From Clostridia bacterium (lineage in GTDB: Bacteria > Bacillota > Clostridia > Oscillospirales > CAG-272): 5,267 nt of DNA. Shown here in pieces: positions 1 through 5,267 of the stretch; position 1 is the stretch's first letter; every line of letters begins with the position of its first letter. The position numbers were made by a program, and so were the translations under genes. The notes under the pieces are model-generated. The model searched no databases and was not told where the DNA came from. It saw only the letters and a program-made list of their open reading frames with translations. Where the stretch lies: the NCBI GenBank assembly GCA_017456685.1, contig JAFTIV010000043.1:1-5267 (forward strand). Direction: 5' to 3'.

Positions 1-37
1 GATGTTCTTAGCGGAGACTTTGAAAAGTGCCTCTAAG

Positions 38-84
38 TGCGAGCATCGCATTTGTCTGGTCAAATGCAAAATGGGCTAAGCCCA
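38..84. repeat. Cluster of three short perfect hairpins in non-coding DNA
   Basis: Three perfect inverted repeats follow each other. TGCGA and TCGCA flank GCA at 38-50. GCATTTG and CAAATGC flank a 6-base loop at 48-67, so this hairpin shares three bases with the first and the two cannot both form fully. TGGGC and GCCCA flank TAA at 72-84. The style (short stem, 3-base loop) matches the units of the array at 161-348, so this is probably another piece of the same palindromic intergenic material, separated from it by the long hairpin at 94-152. The rest of 1-93 shows nothing I can identify. A reading frame open from the left edge ends at 77-79, inside the third hairpin, and I do not regard it as a gene. 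Confidence 0.6.
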
Positions 85-93
85 AACCCTTAT

Positions 94-158
94 ACAAACA
101 GAAAGAGAGCAAGAGTACAAGGAGAAAATCCTTATATTCTTGCTCTGTTTGTTTTATT
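94..158. terminator. Long bulged hairpin with T-rich tail, probable (possibly bidirectional) intrinsic terminator
   Basis: The left arm (94-123) and right arm (129-152) pair over about 24 positions around the 5-base loop GAAAA. The pairing is perfect at the base (ACAAACAG with CTGTTTGT), through GCAAGA with TCTTGC, and at the tip (AAGGA with TCCTT). Two mismatches lie in the inner part (GTAC opposite ATAT), and a 6-base insertion in the left arm makes a bulge. Read rightwards, the stem is followed by TTTATT, and the lower stem itself ends in TTTGT, as in an intrinsic terminator. Read leftwards, the 9-bp core (AGAGCAAGA/TCTTGCTCT) is followed by CTTTCTGTTTGT, which is also U-rich. It could therefore end the leftward ymfF-ymfH-lgt-folD transcript as well as anything entering from the left. 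The leftward role is inference, since it lies about 210 bases past the folD stop. Confidence 0.6.
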
Positions 159-160
159 GA

Positions 161-348
161 TGAATTGATGCTGACGCATCATGAATTGGCTTTGCCATGA
201 ATTCTCGCTTTGCTCCATGAATTGAATTGCAACCTATGTGCCGCAATGCACAATTCATGCCGCAGGCAATTCACGAAAGCACGGCTTTCAATTCACGCAA
301 CCGCAAGGTTGCAATTCACCCGCGTGTTCTCCGTTAAGGATAACACGC
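161..348. repeat. Mosaic array of short palindromes with TGAATT / AATTCA linkers
   Basis: Hairpin units follow each other with fixed linkers. The units are TGATGC/GCATCA (166-181), TGGC/GCCA (187-197), a degenerate unit (204-217), TGTGC/GCACA (237-252), TGCC/GGCA (258-268), GAAAGC/GCTTTC (275-289), GCAACC/GGTTGC (297-312) and GCGTGTT/AACACGC with an inner TCC/GGA (322-348). Mostly 3-6-base loops separate the arms; the last unit has a 5-base loop inside its inner TCC/GGA stem. The linker is TGAATT in the left half (161, 182, 198, 218 and 223) and its reverse complement AATTCA in the right half (252, 268, 290 and 313), so the array as a whole has dyad symmetry. It is more GC-rich than the flanking DNA and starts about 15 bases past the folD stop. 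The general style recalls bacterial intergenic palindromic repeats such as REP/BIME elements, but I cannot assign it to a named family. It is not CRISPR-like: the units differ, are very short and have no unique spacers. Confidence 0.75.
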
Positions 349-363
349 TAATCTCGCTCTTTT

Positions 364-1215
364 TTATTTTAATGTATTTTTTGCAGCGGTCATAGTGTTT
401 CTCAAAAGCATTGAGATTGTCATAGGACCAACGCCACCAGGAACTGGTGTTATATATGATGCCTTAGGCTCTACTGATGCAAAATCGACATCTCCTGTAA
501 GCTTGCCGTCTGCTCTTCTGTTCATTCCTACATCTATAACAATTGCGCCATCCTTTACCATATCGCCAGTTACAAAATCAGCCTTACCAATTGCAACGAC
601 AAGAATGTCTGCGCGTCTTGTTACCTCGCTTAGATTCTTTGTTCTTGAGTGACAAATTGTAACAGTTCCGTTCTTGTGTAAAAGAAGCATCGCCTGAGGC
701 TTACCTACTATATTACTTCTGCCTATTACAACACACTCCTTGCCCGAAATATCAACGCCTGTGCTTTCAATAAGCTTCATAACACCTGCGGGAGTGCAAG
801 GCAAAAAGCTATAGTCGCCTATCATTATTCTGCCCACATTTACAGGGTGAAAGGCATCAACATCCTTTTCGGGATTTATAGCGAGAATTACCGCGTTTTC
901 ATCAAGGTGCTTAGGCAAAGGAAGCTGACACAAGATGCCATGTATTTTGTCGTCGTCATTAAGCCTTTTGACAAGGCTGATAAGCTCCTGTTGTGTTGTT
1001 GTCTCTGGAAGTCTATATACCTCCGAGTAATATCCAACCTCGGCACAGCCCTTTTCCTTGTTATTTACATAAACCTTTGATGCAGGGTCATCGCCTACGA
1101 TTATTACTGCAAGACCAGGTCTTACTCCATATTTTTCAACAAGCTCAGCGGTTTCTCTTTTTAGCTCCTCGCGTACGCTTGCAGAAACCTCTTTTCCGTT
1201 AATTATCTTCGCCAT
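364..1215 (-). CDS. folD: Bifunctional methylenetetrahydrofolate dehydrogenase / methenyltetrahydrofolate cyclohydrolase
   Basis: FolD is a cytoplasmic enzyme that interconverts 5,10-methylene-, 5,10-methenyl- and 10-formyl-tetrahydrofolate with NADP, supplying one-carbon units for purines and formyl-methionine. The product is 283 residues, the usual length. Visible motifs are Tyr49-x3-Lys53 in [10 protein letters not shown] (the catalytic Tyr/Lys pair), QLPLP at 97-101 with its conserved Gln, KDVDAFHP at 117-124 with the folate-binding Asp120, the nucleotide-binding [11 protein letters not shown] at 163-173, and the C-terminal [10 protein letters not shown] at 257-266. The frame stays open for 45 more codons upstream, but those lie inside lgt in another frame and do not resemble FolD. 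The ATG at 1213-1215 follows a good AGGAA site and starts the typical MAKIINGK. It overlaps the end of lgt by 17 bases, so it is probably translationally coupled and is the last gene of the operon. No terminator directly follows it. Confidence 0.98.
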   Translation of the reverse strand: MAKIINGKEVSASVREELKRETAELVEKYGVRPGLAVIIVGDDPASKVYVNNKEKGCAEVGYYSEVYRLPETTTQQELISLVKRLNDDDKIHGILCQLPLPKHLDENAVILAINPEKDVDAFHPVNVGRIMIGDYSFLPCTPAGVMKLIESTGVDISGKECVVIGRSNIVGKPQAMLLLHKNGTVTICHSRTKNLSEVTRRADILVVAIGKADFVTGDMVKDGAIVIDVGMNRRADGKLTGDVDFASVEPKASYITPVPGGVGPMTISMLLRNTMTAAKNTLK

Positions 1216-2167
1216 TTGTATCTTCCTCTTTTTCTTTATTTTCCTTAGCATCAGCAGTATTTGGCACGGTAACTCTTTTAACAAAACGATTTTCCTTGCC
1301 CTTATAAAGCATAACAAAGCTATAGACCATAAGAGCTGTACCAACGACAATAGAAAGAATTGCGACGAGCTGTGACACTCTTATAACATCGTCAACAAGC
1401 CATAGGCTATCTGTTCTTAGTCCCTCAATCCAAGCTCTTCCCAAGCCATACCAAATTAGGTAGGTATAGAAAATTTGTCCGTTAAATTTGTGAAGGTGCT
1501 TTGTTTGCTTAAGCTTTACAAAAATAAGCCAAATCGCAAGGAAGCCGACTAAATTCCAAAGTGATTCGTAAAGGAAGGTTGGATGATAGAAGCGTGTAAC
1601 TGCTTGAGTTTCTGTTCTTATTCCCATTCTTATAAAGGAAGCTGTTATTCCACCGTGAGCCTCTGCGTTAAAGAAGTTGCCCCATCTACCTATTGACTGA
1701 GCGAGCATAACCGCGGGGGCTAAGAAATCAAGAATTTTAAGCATGTTAATTTTCTTATGTCTTGCGACAAGCACAGCGGCTGTGCCTCCTGCGATAATTC
1801 CGCCATATATTGCAAGACCGCCATTCCAAATTGCGACCATTTCTCCAAGTGTAGCAAAAAGGTTTGCAAAGAAGCCTCCTGCGTCGGTTACAATATATTC
1901 CTCTATTTCGAAAATAACATAATAAATTCTTGCGCCTAAAACGCCTGATATTACTGTGAAAAACGCGAGGTCAATAAGGTCGTCGCTCGAATAGCCGTGC
2001 TCCTTAAAGCGAAGCCATACATAGGTGATAGCGCAAAGAATGCCTATCATTATTATAAGTCCATACCAAGCGATTTTAAAGTTACCTATTTCAAGGATAT
2101 TTGTGTTAACCTTAATTTCGCCTATTCCAAGCCCTGGGAATGAAATATAGTGTATTTTAAGTGGCAT
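1199..2167 (-). CDS. lgt: Prolipoprotein diacylglyceryl transferase
   Basis: Lgt is an integral membrane enzyme that moves the diacylglyceryl group of phosphatidylglycerol onto the lipobox cysteine of prolipoproteins, the first step of lipoprotein maturation. The product has 322 residues and about seven hydrophobic segments. Family hallmarks are AWYGL at 33-37, GGLAIYGG at 116-123, the signature [14 protein letters not shown] at 160-173 (Arg161 and Asn164 match E. coli Arg143 and Asn146), HPTFLYES at 195-202, and GRAWIEGLR at 243-251 (Arg244, Glu248 and Arg251 match E. coli Arg239, Glu243 and Arg246). Tyr121 stands where E. coli has His103. After the last membrane segment there is a charged tail of roughly 30 residues, very acidic at the end (about 308-322), outside the conserved core. 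The ATG follows an AGGA site 7 bases upstream that lies inside the end of the ymfH-like gene, only 3 bases away, so coupling is likely. The 3' end overlaps folD. Confidence 0.98.
   Translation of the reverse strand: MPLKIHYISFPGLGIGEIKVNTNILEIGNFKIAWYGLIIMIGILCAITYVWLRFKEHGYSSDDLIDLAFFTVISGVLGARIYYVIFEIEEYIVTDAGGFFANLFATLGEMVAIWNGGLAIYGGIIAGGTAAVLVARHKKINMLKILDFLAPAVMLAQSIGRWGNFFNAEAHGGITASFIRMGIRTETQAVTRFYHPTFLYESLWNLVGFLAIWLIFVKLKQTKHLHKFNGQIFYTYLIWYGLGRAWIEGLRTDSLWLVDDVIRVSQLVAILSIVVGTALMVYSFVMLYKGKENRFVKRVTVPNTADAKENKEKEEDTNGEDN
1223..1227 (-). promoter_or_regulatory. Ribosome binding site that fixes the folD start
   Basis: On the minus strand AGGAA, within AAGAGGAAG, lies 7 bases before the ATG at 1213-1215. 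It sits inside the last codons of lgt and supports the 283-residue FolD start over the longer open frame that extends up to 1350. Confidence 0.8.
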
Positions 2168-2170
2168 ATA

Positions 2171-3478
2171 TTATTCCTCGCTTTCCTTGCTTAATGGATT
2201 TACAACCGACATTGCATAGTACTCTTCCTTATAAAAATCATTGAAAAGCTCGGTTGTATAATCGTAGGTGATTGAGCTAATAATTTCGGGAATATCAAAG
2301 ATATCAGTTCCCTCTAAATAATTAGTGACAATGTTTTCGGCAATCTCCTCGGTAGAGTCAAAGCTCTTTATATAAAGCGCGTAAATTGTGCGCTTAGCAA
2401 GCTCAAAGGATTCTTTATCAAGACCATTTTTCTTTGTTTTTTCAATAAAATCTACAAAATGCTCATAAACTGCCTCAGGATTTGAGGATTCTGTAGATAC
2501 AACATTAAAGGAATAGAATTCATCCTGTTCAAAATACGAGTCCAAAAGATGAGATATAAGCTTTTTATCGTAAAGCGTGTTATAAAGCTCCGCTGTACGA
2601 GAATAAAGCATTTCGTTCAATATTTGAATTGCGTAGAATTTTTTCGCCCTTTCGCTTGGGTCGCTTGGTATGTTGCTATCCTTAATACCTATTGAAAGAA
2701 TTGGCTTTGAAACAGCAAGGCTACAGGTGCTACGCTTTTTATAAACCTCTTTCGGCTCATTTTCGCACTCATAGTCCCTTATAATTGTCTGCTTTGGTGC
2801 TTCCTTGAGCATTTTATCGCAAATTTTTTCAACCTCGTTAACATCAATATCTCCACATACTGCGAGCACCATATTACGAAGATTATAGAAGGTATAATAG
2901 CATTTATAAAGCACCTCTGCGGTGATTTTAGCTATTGATTCAATAGTTCCGCCTACATCAATTCTTACTTTATTATGCTTATAAAGCGCCTCTAAAAGTC
3001 CTCTTTCAAGCCTTGAGCCTGGATGGTCATCGTACATTCTAAGCTCTTGTCCTATAATTCCCTGCTCCTTTTGTACCGTTTGCTCGGTAAAATACGGATG
3101 AGTTACAAAATCAAGCAGATATTCAAGAGATTCATAAAAATTATCTGTTGTTGAGAAAAGATATGCTGTTCTTGCGTTTGAGGTATAAGCATTTGCGCTT
3201 GCTCCTGTTTTTGCAAAAAGCTCAAATGCGTCCTCGCCATTTTCGCACTCAAACATTTTATGCTCAAGAAAATGGGCAATTCCGTCAGGAACGCAGGTGA
3301 AGTCCTCATCGCCCTCAAGCTTAAATTTGTTGTCTATTGAGCCATATTTTGTGGTAAAGAGCGCGTAGCTTGATGTGAGCTGTTTTGGGAAAACATAAAC
3401 CTTAAGACCCGATTTATGATCGAAGGTATAATATTTTTCGCCAAGCATTTTATTTTCCTTGGTTATTATTTCAGCCAT
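2171..3478 (-). CDS. ymfH: YmfH-like M16 zinc metallopeptidase, active-type subunit
   Basis: This is an M16 (pitrilysin/insulinase) family peptidase of the B. subtilis YmfH type. The 435 residues fit the two homologous M16 domains of a half-size (M16B-like) protein. The N-terminal domain carries the inverted zinc motif HxxEH as His69-Phe-Leu-Glu72-His73 (in DGIAHFLEHKMFE). The likely third zinc ligand is Glu145 in GQELRMYDD, 72 residues after His73. FTTKYGSIDNKF at 41-52 is typical of YmfH. The second domain, from about 230, lacks a zinc site, as expected. No signal peptide or membrane segment is visible, so it should be cytoplasmic. The ATG lies 5 bases after an AGGA site and overlaps the preceding M16 gene by 8 bases. 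M16B enzymes often work as an active plus an inactive partner, and the neighbour is the obvious partner. The substrate is unknown; roles in peptide or leader processing are suggested only by relatives such as AlbE/AlbF. Confidence 0.93.
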   Translation of the reverse strand: MAEIITKENKMLGEKYYTFDHKSGLKVYVFPKQLTSSYALFTTKYGSIDNKFKLEGDEDFTCVPDGIAHFLEHKMFECENGEDAFELFAKTGASANAYTSNARTAYLFSTTDNFYESLEYLLDFVTHPYFTEQTVQKEQGIIGQELRMYDDHPGSRLERGLLEALYKHNKVRIDVGGTIESIAKITAEVLYKCYYTFYNLRNMVLAVCGDIDVNEVEKICDKMLKEAPKQTIIRDYECENEPKEVYKKRSTCSLAVSKPILSIGIKDSNIPSDPSERAKKFYAIQILNEMLYSRTAELYNTLYDKKLISHLLDSYFEQDEFYSFNVVSTESSNPEAVYEHFVDFIEKTKKNGLDKESFELAKRTIYALYIKSFDSTEEIAENIVTNYLEGTDIFDIPEIISSITYDYTTELFNDFYKEEYYAMSVVNPLSKESEE

Positions 3479-4745
3479 TTGCGTCCTCTCCCTTCAAGAA
3501 ATATATTGTATCGAGGGTTATTCCCTTCGCAAATTCTGCAATTTGCTCCTTTGTTGCTTCAAGAACCTTTTTGGCCTCGGTTGTTGGGGTATCGTAATTA
3601 TTCGAAAGCTCTCGATTTAGGGTCCAAGCCTCCATTGAGAACGAGCTATCATAAATGTTCATATATCCATTTTTAAGGGATTTCTTAGCGCTATCAAGCT
3701 CAGTATCGCTGATTTGAGCGTTTTTGACATTTTCAAGCTGTTCTAATATAGCATCTATTGCAACCTGCTTATTTGACGCTTCTATTCCTGCGGTAACGCA
3801 CATAAAGCCTTCCTTTTGGGTCACGAACGAGCGACAGGTGTAGCAAAGGCTTTTCTTTTCTCTTACATTAACAAAGAGCTTTGAGCTTGGTGAGCCACCG
3901 AAAACCTCATTAAAGAGCTGAGCTATATGAAAATCTCCGTCCTCAATAGTTTTTCCTGTTCTAAAGCCCATAACAAGCTTACCCTGAGAAACATCCTGTA
4001 TTTCCTCTTCGTTTTTAACCTCAGCTGCACATCTTACAATATCTATATCGTCAATTATTTCTGGCTTTCGCTCGATTTTATCAAAGAAAGATTTGAATTT
4101 GCTTGCTATCTTATCAATATCTACATTTCCAACGACATATATTTCTATTCTACATTCTCTTAGTGCTTTAAAATAGGCATCGTAAAGCATTTGTTGTTTG
4201 ACTGAATTTACCTGCTCTACAGTTCCTATTGTTTTGATTGAAAAAATTTCATTTTCGCACATAATCTCAATACAGCGATTTTGAGAATATCTTGCTGTAT
4301 TATTTATTTCAGCATTTATGATATCAATAAGCTCGCTTTTTTCATCCTCGGTATATTGCGCTGAAAACGCACCATTTTCAAGCAAGGGATTGAATATGAT
4401 ATCACAAAGCAGGTCGATTGCCTCATCTGTAACAGGTGTTTTCTCTGTATATCTATCATTTAGCATATCCGCCAAAACACCAAAAATTTGATATTTTCCT
4501 ATGCTACTTGTCTTTTTTGCGACTGTTCCTGCATAAAGATATTGCAATTTCTTTTCAAGTGCCATTTGACTTGGGTAGCTTGCGCTTCCGTGTGTTAAAA
4601 GGCGAACAAGAAGTGTATTTAGATATGCGCTATCCTTTCTTATTTGGGTTATAAAGTTAAATGAAAAGGTATTTGTCTTGAATTTGTCAGTTTGAATATA
4701 ATTGATTTTTACGCCATTTGCGATTTGAATTGACTTTGTAATCAT
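3471..4745 (-). CDS. ymfF: YmfF-like M16 family protein, catalytically inactive-type subunit
   Basis: The 424-residue product has the M16 fold and resembles B. subtilis YmfF. In the N-terminal domain, the segment VRLLTHGSASYP at 47-58 aligns where active members have HxxEH, but reads RLLTH at 48-52: the first His is Arg48 and the Glu is Thr51. Zinc catalysis is therefore not expected. The C-terminal domain keeps FGGSPSSKLFVNVREKKSLCY at 282-302, which includes the Arg295/Tyr302-type pair that inactive M16 subunits contribute to substrate binding. It is the first gene of the leftward operon. Its ATG lies 5 bases after AGGAG, and a promoter lies at 4798-4826. Its stop overlaps the start of the YmfH-like gene by 8 bases, which fits coupled production of two subunits of one heterodimer. 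No signal peptide is visible. The M16 assignment is firm; the heterodimer is inference. Confidence 0.9.
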   Translation of the reverse strand: MITKSIQIANGVKINYIQTDKFKTNTFSFNFITQIRKDSAYLNTLLVRLLTHGSASYPSQMALEKKLQYLYAGTVAKKTSSIGKYQIFGVLADMLNDRYTEKTPVTDEAIDLLCDIIFNPLLENGAFSAQYTEDEKSELIDIINAEINNTARYSQNRCIEIMCENEIFSIKTIGTVEQVNSVKQQMLYDAYFKALRECRIEIYVVGNVDIDKIASKFKSFFDKIERKPEIIDDIDIVRCAAEVKNEEEIQDVSQGKLVMGFRTGKTIEDGDFHIAQLFNEVFGGSPSSKLFVNVREKKSLCYTCRSFVTQKEGFMCVTAGIEASNKQVAIDAILEQLENVKNAQISDTELDSAKKSLKNGYMNIYDSSFSMEAWTLNRELSNNYDTPTTEAKKVLEATKEQIAEFAKGITLDTIYFLKGEDANG

Positions 4746-4797
4746 TATTTCTCCTAATAATTTAAGTTATATTTAGTTAAAGCATAAGCTATTTAAT

Positions 4798-4826
4798 ATT
4801 TTACACTATTTTAATGAAATTTTCAA
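4798..4826 (-). promoter_or_regulatory. Probable sigma-A promoter of the ymfF-ymfH-lgt-folD operon
   Basis: Read on the minus strand, TTGAAA (4821-4826) and TAAAAT (4798-4803) are separated by exactly 17 bases, a near-consensus sigma-A arrangement. The transcript would begin near 4791 and have a leader of about 45 bases before the ATG at 4743-4745, including AGGAG at 4751-4755. No other good promoter is evident in front of the inner genes, whose junctions are too tight. Confidence 0.7.
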
Positions 4827-4829
4827 TAA
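4811..4829. promoter_or_regulatory. Imperfect palindrome between the divergent promoters, possible operator
   Basis: TTAATGAAATTTTCAATAA is a 19-base palindrome with 16 symmetric positions (core TGAAA-T-TTTCA). It covers the -35 box of the leftward promoter and ends 5 bases before the -35 box of the rightward one, where a regulator could affect both. AATGAAAT recurs 31 bases away at 4844-4851. In DNA this AT-rich such symmetry can arise by chance, and no cognate regulator is in the window. Confidence 0.25.
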
Positions 4830-4834
4830 TATTC

Positions 4835-4863
4835 TTTACTTTAAATGAAATATATGTTAAAAT
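4835..4863 (+). promoter_or_regulatory. Probable extended -10 sigma-A promoter of the sugar kinase gene
   Basis: TTTACT (4835-4840) and TAAAAT (4858-4863) are 17 bases apart, and TGT directly precedes the -10 box, giving an extended -10 (TGnTAAAAT). Transcription would start near 4870, leaving a leader of about 23 bases that contains the GGAG ribosome binding site at 4882-4885. The -35 box is only 8 bases from that of the leftward promoter, so the two face away from each other back to back. Confidence 0.7.
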
Positions 4864-4892
4864 ATATAAAATACGAAAACTGGAGATTAGAA

Positions 4893-5267
4893 ATGGAAAA
4901 TTTACATATTGCCATTAGAGCCTTTATAGGTGATGTAGAATACAAGGAGCCATTTCCTGTTGGCAATGGTCACATAAATTCTACATATTGCGTATGCACA
5001 AACAACAACTCCTATACCCTTCAAAAAATCAACACCAACATTTTCAAGGACCTTGATGGTCTTATGAATAATATTGAGAGTGTTACTCATCATATTAGAA
5101 AGAAAAGCATTCAGCTTGGCAGAAACCCTTATCGCTCGACCTTGAAGTTTTTAACTGCTAACACAGGTAAAAGCTATGTTATCGTTGGTGGTGATGCTTA
5201 TAGAATGTATCACTTTATTGATGATGTATTCAGCATCGAAAAAATGGAGGATCCAAGGCATTTTTAC
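4893..5267 (+). CDS. NahK-like phosphotransferase (probable N-acetylhexosamine 1-kinase), 3' end outside the window
   Basis: The first 125 residues of a protein kinase-fold sugar kinase (APH/phosphotransferase family) are visible. The frame is open to the right edge. The N-terminal lobe matches Bifidobacterium NahK, which phosphorylates N-acetylglucosamine/galactosamine type sugars at C1 with ATP: GNGHINSTY at 24-32 resembles the nucleotide-binding loop (GDGHINTTY in NahK), LQKINTNIF at 43-51 resembles LQQMNTSIF, and YRMYHFID at 103-110 resembles WRVYKFIE near the hinge. The catalytic HND and metal-binding DxD motifs lie beyond the edge. NahK has about 359 residues, so roughly two thirds is missing. 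The ATG follows GGAG by 7 bases, and an extended -10 promoter lies upstream. The same family is often annotated as 'mucin desulfatase' or 'aminoglycoside phosphotransferase'. The exact sugar is inferred, and other small-molecule kinases of the fold are possible. Confidence 0.85.
   Translation, partial: MENLHIAIRAFIGDVEYKEPFPVGNGHINSTYCVCTNNNSYTLQKINTNIFKDLDGLMNNIESVTHHIRKKSIQLGRNPYRSTLKFLTANTGKSYVIVGGDAYRMYHFIDDVFSIEKMEDPRHFY

Noticed and set aside
2..79. 3' end of a rightward gene (ATG at 2, stop at 77-79)
   Set aside because: The stretch is made largely of perfect hairpins, the stop lies inside one of them, and the peptide is short, Cys/Lys-rich and unlike any family I know. A truncated gene cannot be excluded without the sequence to the left.
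161..348. CRISPR array
   Set aside because: Only a 6-base linker recurs, the hairpins are unlike each other, the spacing is 16-30 bases, and no unique spacers or cas genes are present.
322..348. Hairpin close to the folD stop as its intrinsic terminator
   Set aside because: Read leftwards, the stem is followed by GGGTGAATT rather than a U-run. The T-rich stretch lies on the opposite side and about ten bases from the stem.
210..395. 61-codon rightward open frame
   Set aside because: It runs through the palindrome array and into the folD 3' end, with no good ribosome binding site and a repeat-driven composition.
1216..1350. 45-codon N-terminal extension of FolD
   Set aside because: It lies within lgt in another frame, is rich in Lys/Arg/Leu with no FolD similarity, and the internal ATG has both the right ribosome binding site and the typical FolD start.
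2760..3250. Repeated CATTTTCGCACTCA segments as a DNA repeat
   Set aside because: They encode Glu-Cys-Glu-Asn in both places within the YmfH-like gene. A short coding coincidence is the simplest explanation.
4902..5093. 63-codon leftward open frame
   Set aside because: It is a shadow of the kinase gene, whose own frame has clear family motifs, a ribosome binding site and a promoter.

Overview
The window looks like chromosomal DNA of a low-GC, Gram-positive, anaerobic gut-type bacterium, probably a clostridial lineage. The evidence is AT-rich coding DNA, GGAG-type ribosome binding sites, a YmfF/YmfH peptidase pair of the Bacillota type, an Lgt with a clostridial look, and an N-acetylhexosamine-kinase-like gene. 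The taxonomic placement is inference from gene content and style, not from a marker gene.

Layout from left to right. Positions 1-363 hold no convincing gene. They are packed with short perfect hairpins: three at 38-84, a long bulged hairpin followed by a T-rich tail at 94-158 (a probable terminator), and a mosaic array of palindromes joined by TGAATT, then AATTCA, linkers at 161-348. Positions 364-4745 hold four tightly packed leftward genes, transcribed in the order ymfF-like (inactive-type M16), ymfH-like (active-type M16), lgt, folD. Their junctions are an 8-base overlap, a 3-base gap and a 17-base overlap, so they almost certainly form one translationally coupled operon. Positions 4746-4892 are an AT-rich divergent intergenic region with two back-to-back sigma-A-type promoters, one for each direction. 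From 4893 to the right edge a rightward gene encodes the N-terminal 125 residues of a NahK-like sugar kinase and is cut off by the window end.

Functionally, the operon joins a probable two-subunit M16 zinc peptidase, the membrane enzyme that attaches the lipid to prolipoproteins, and a housekeeping one-carbon enzyme (methylene-tetrahydrofolate dehydrogenase/cyclohydrolase). All four genes are recognisable families. The divergent kinase probably feeds amino-sugar catabolism and need not be related in function.

The least explained part is the palindrome-rich 3' flank of folD. It would be transcribed as the operon's 3' untranslated region if the transcript runs to the hairpin at 94-152. It contains mutually exclusive pairings and linkers arranged with overall dyad symmetry. 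I see no clear evidence of a wholly new gene system here.
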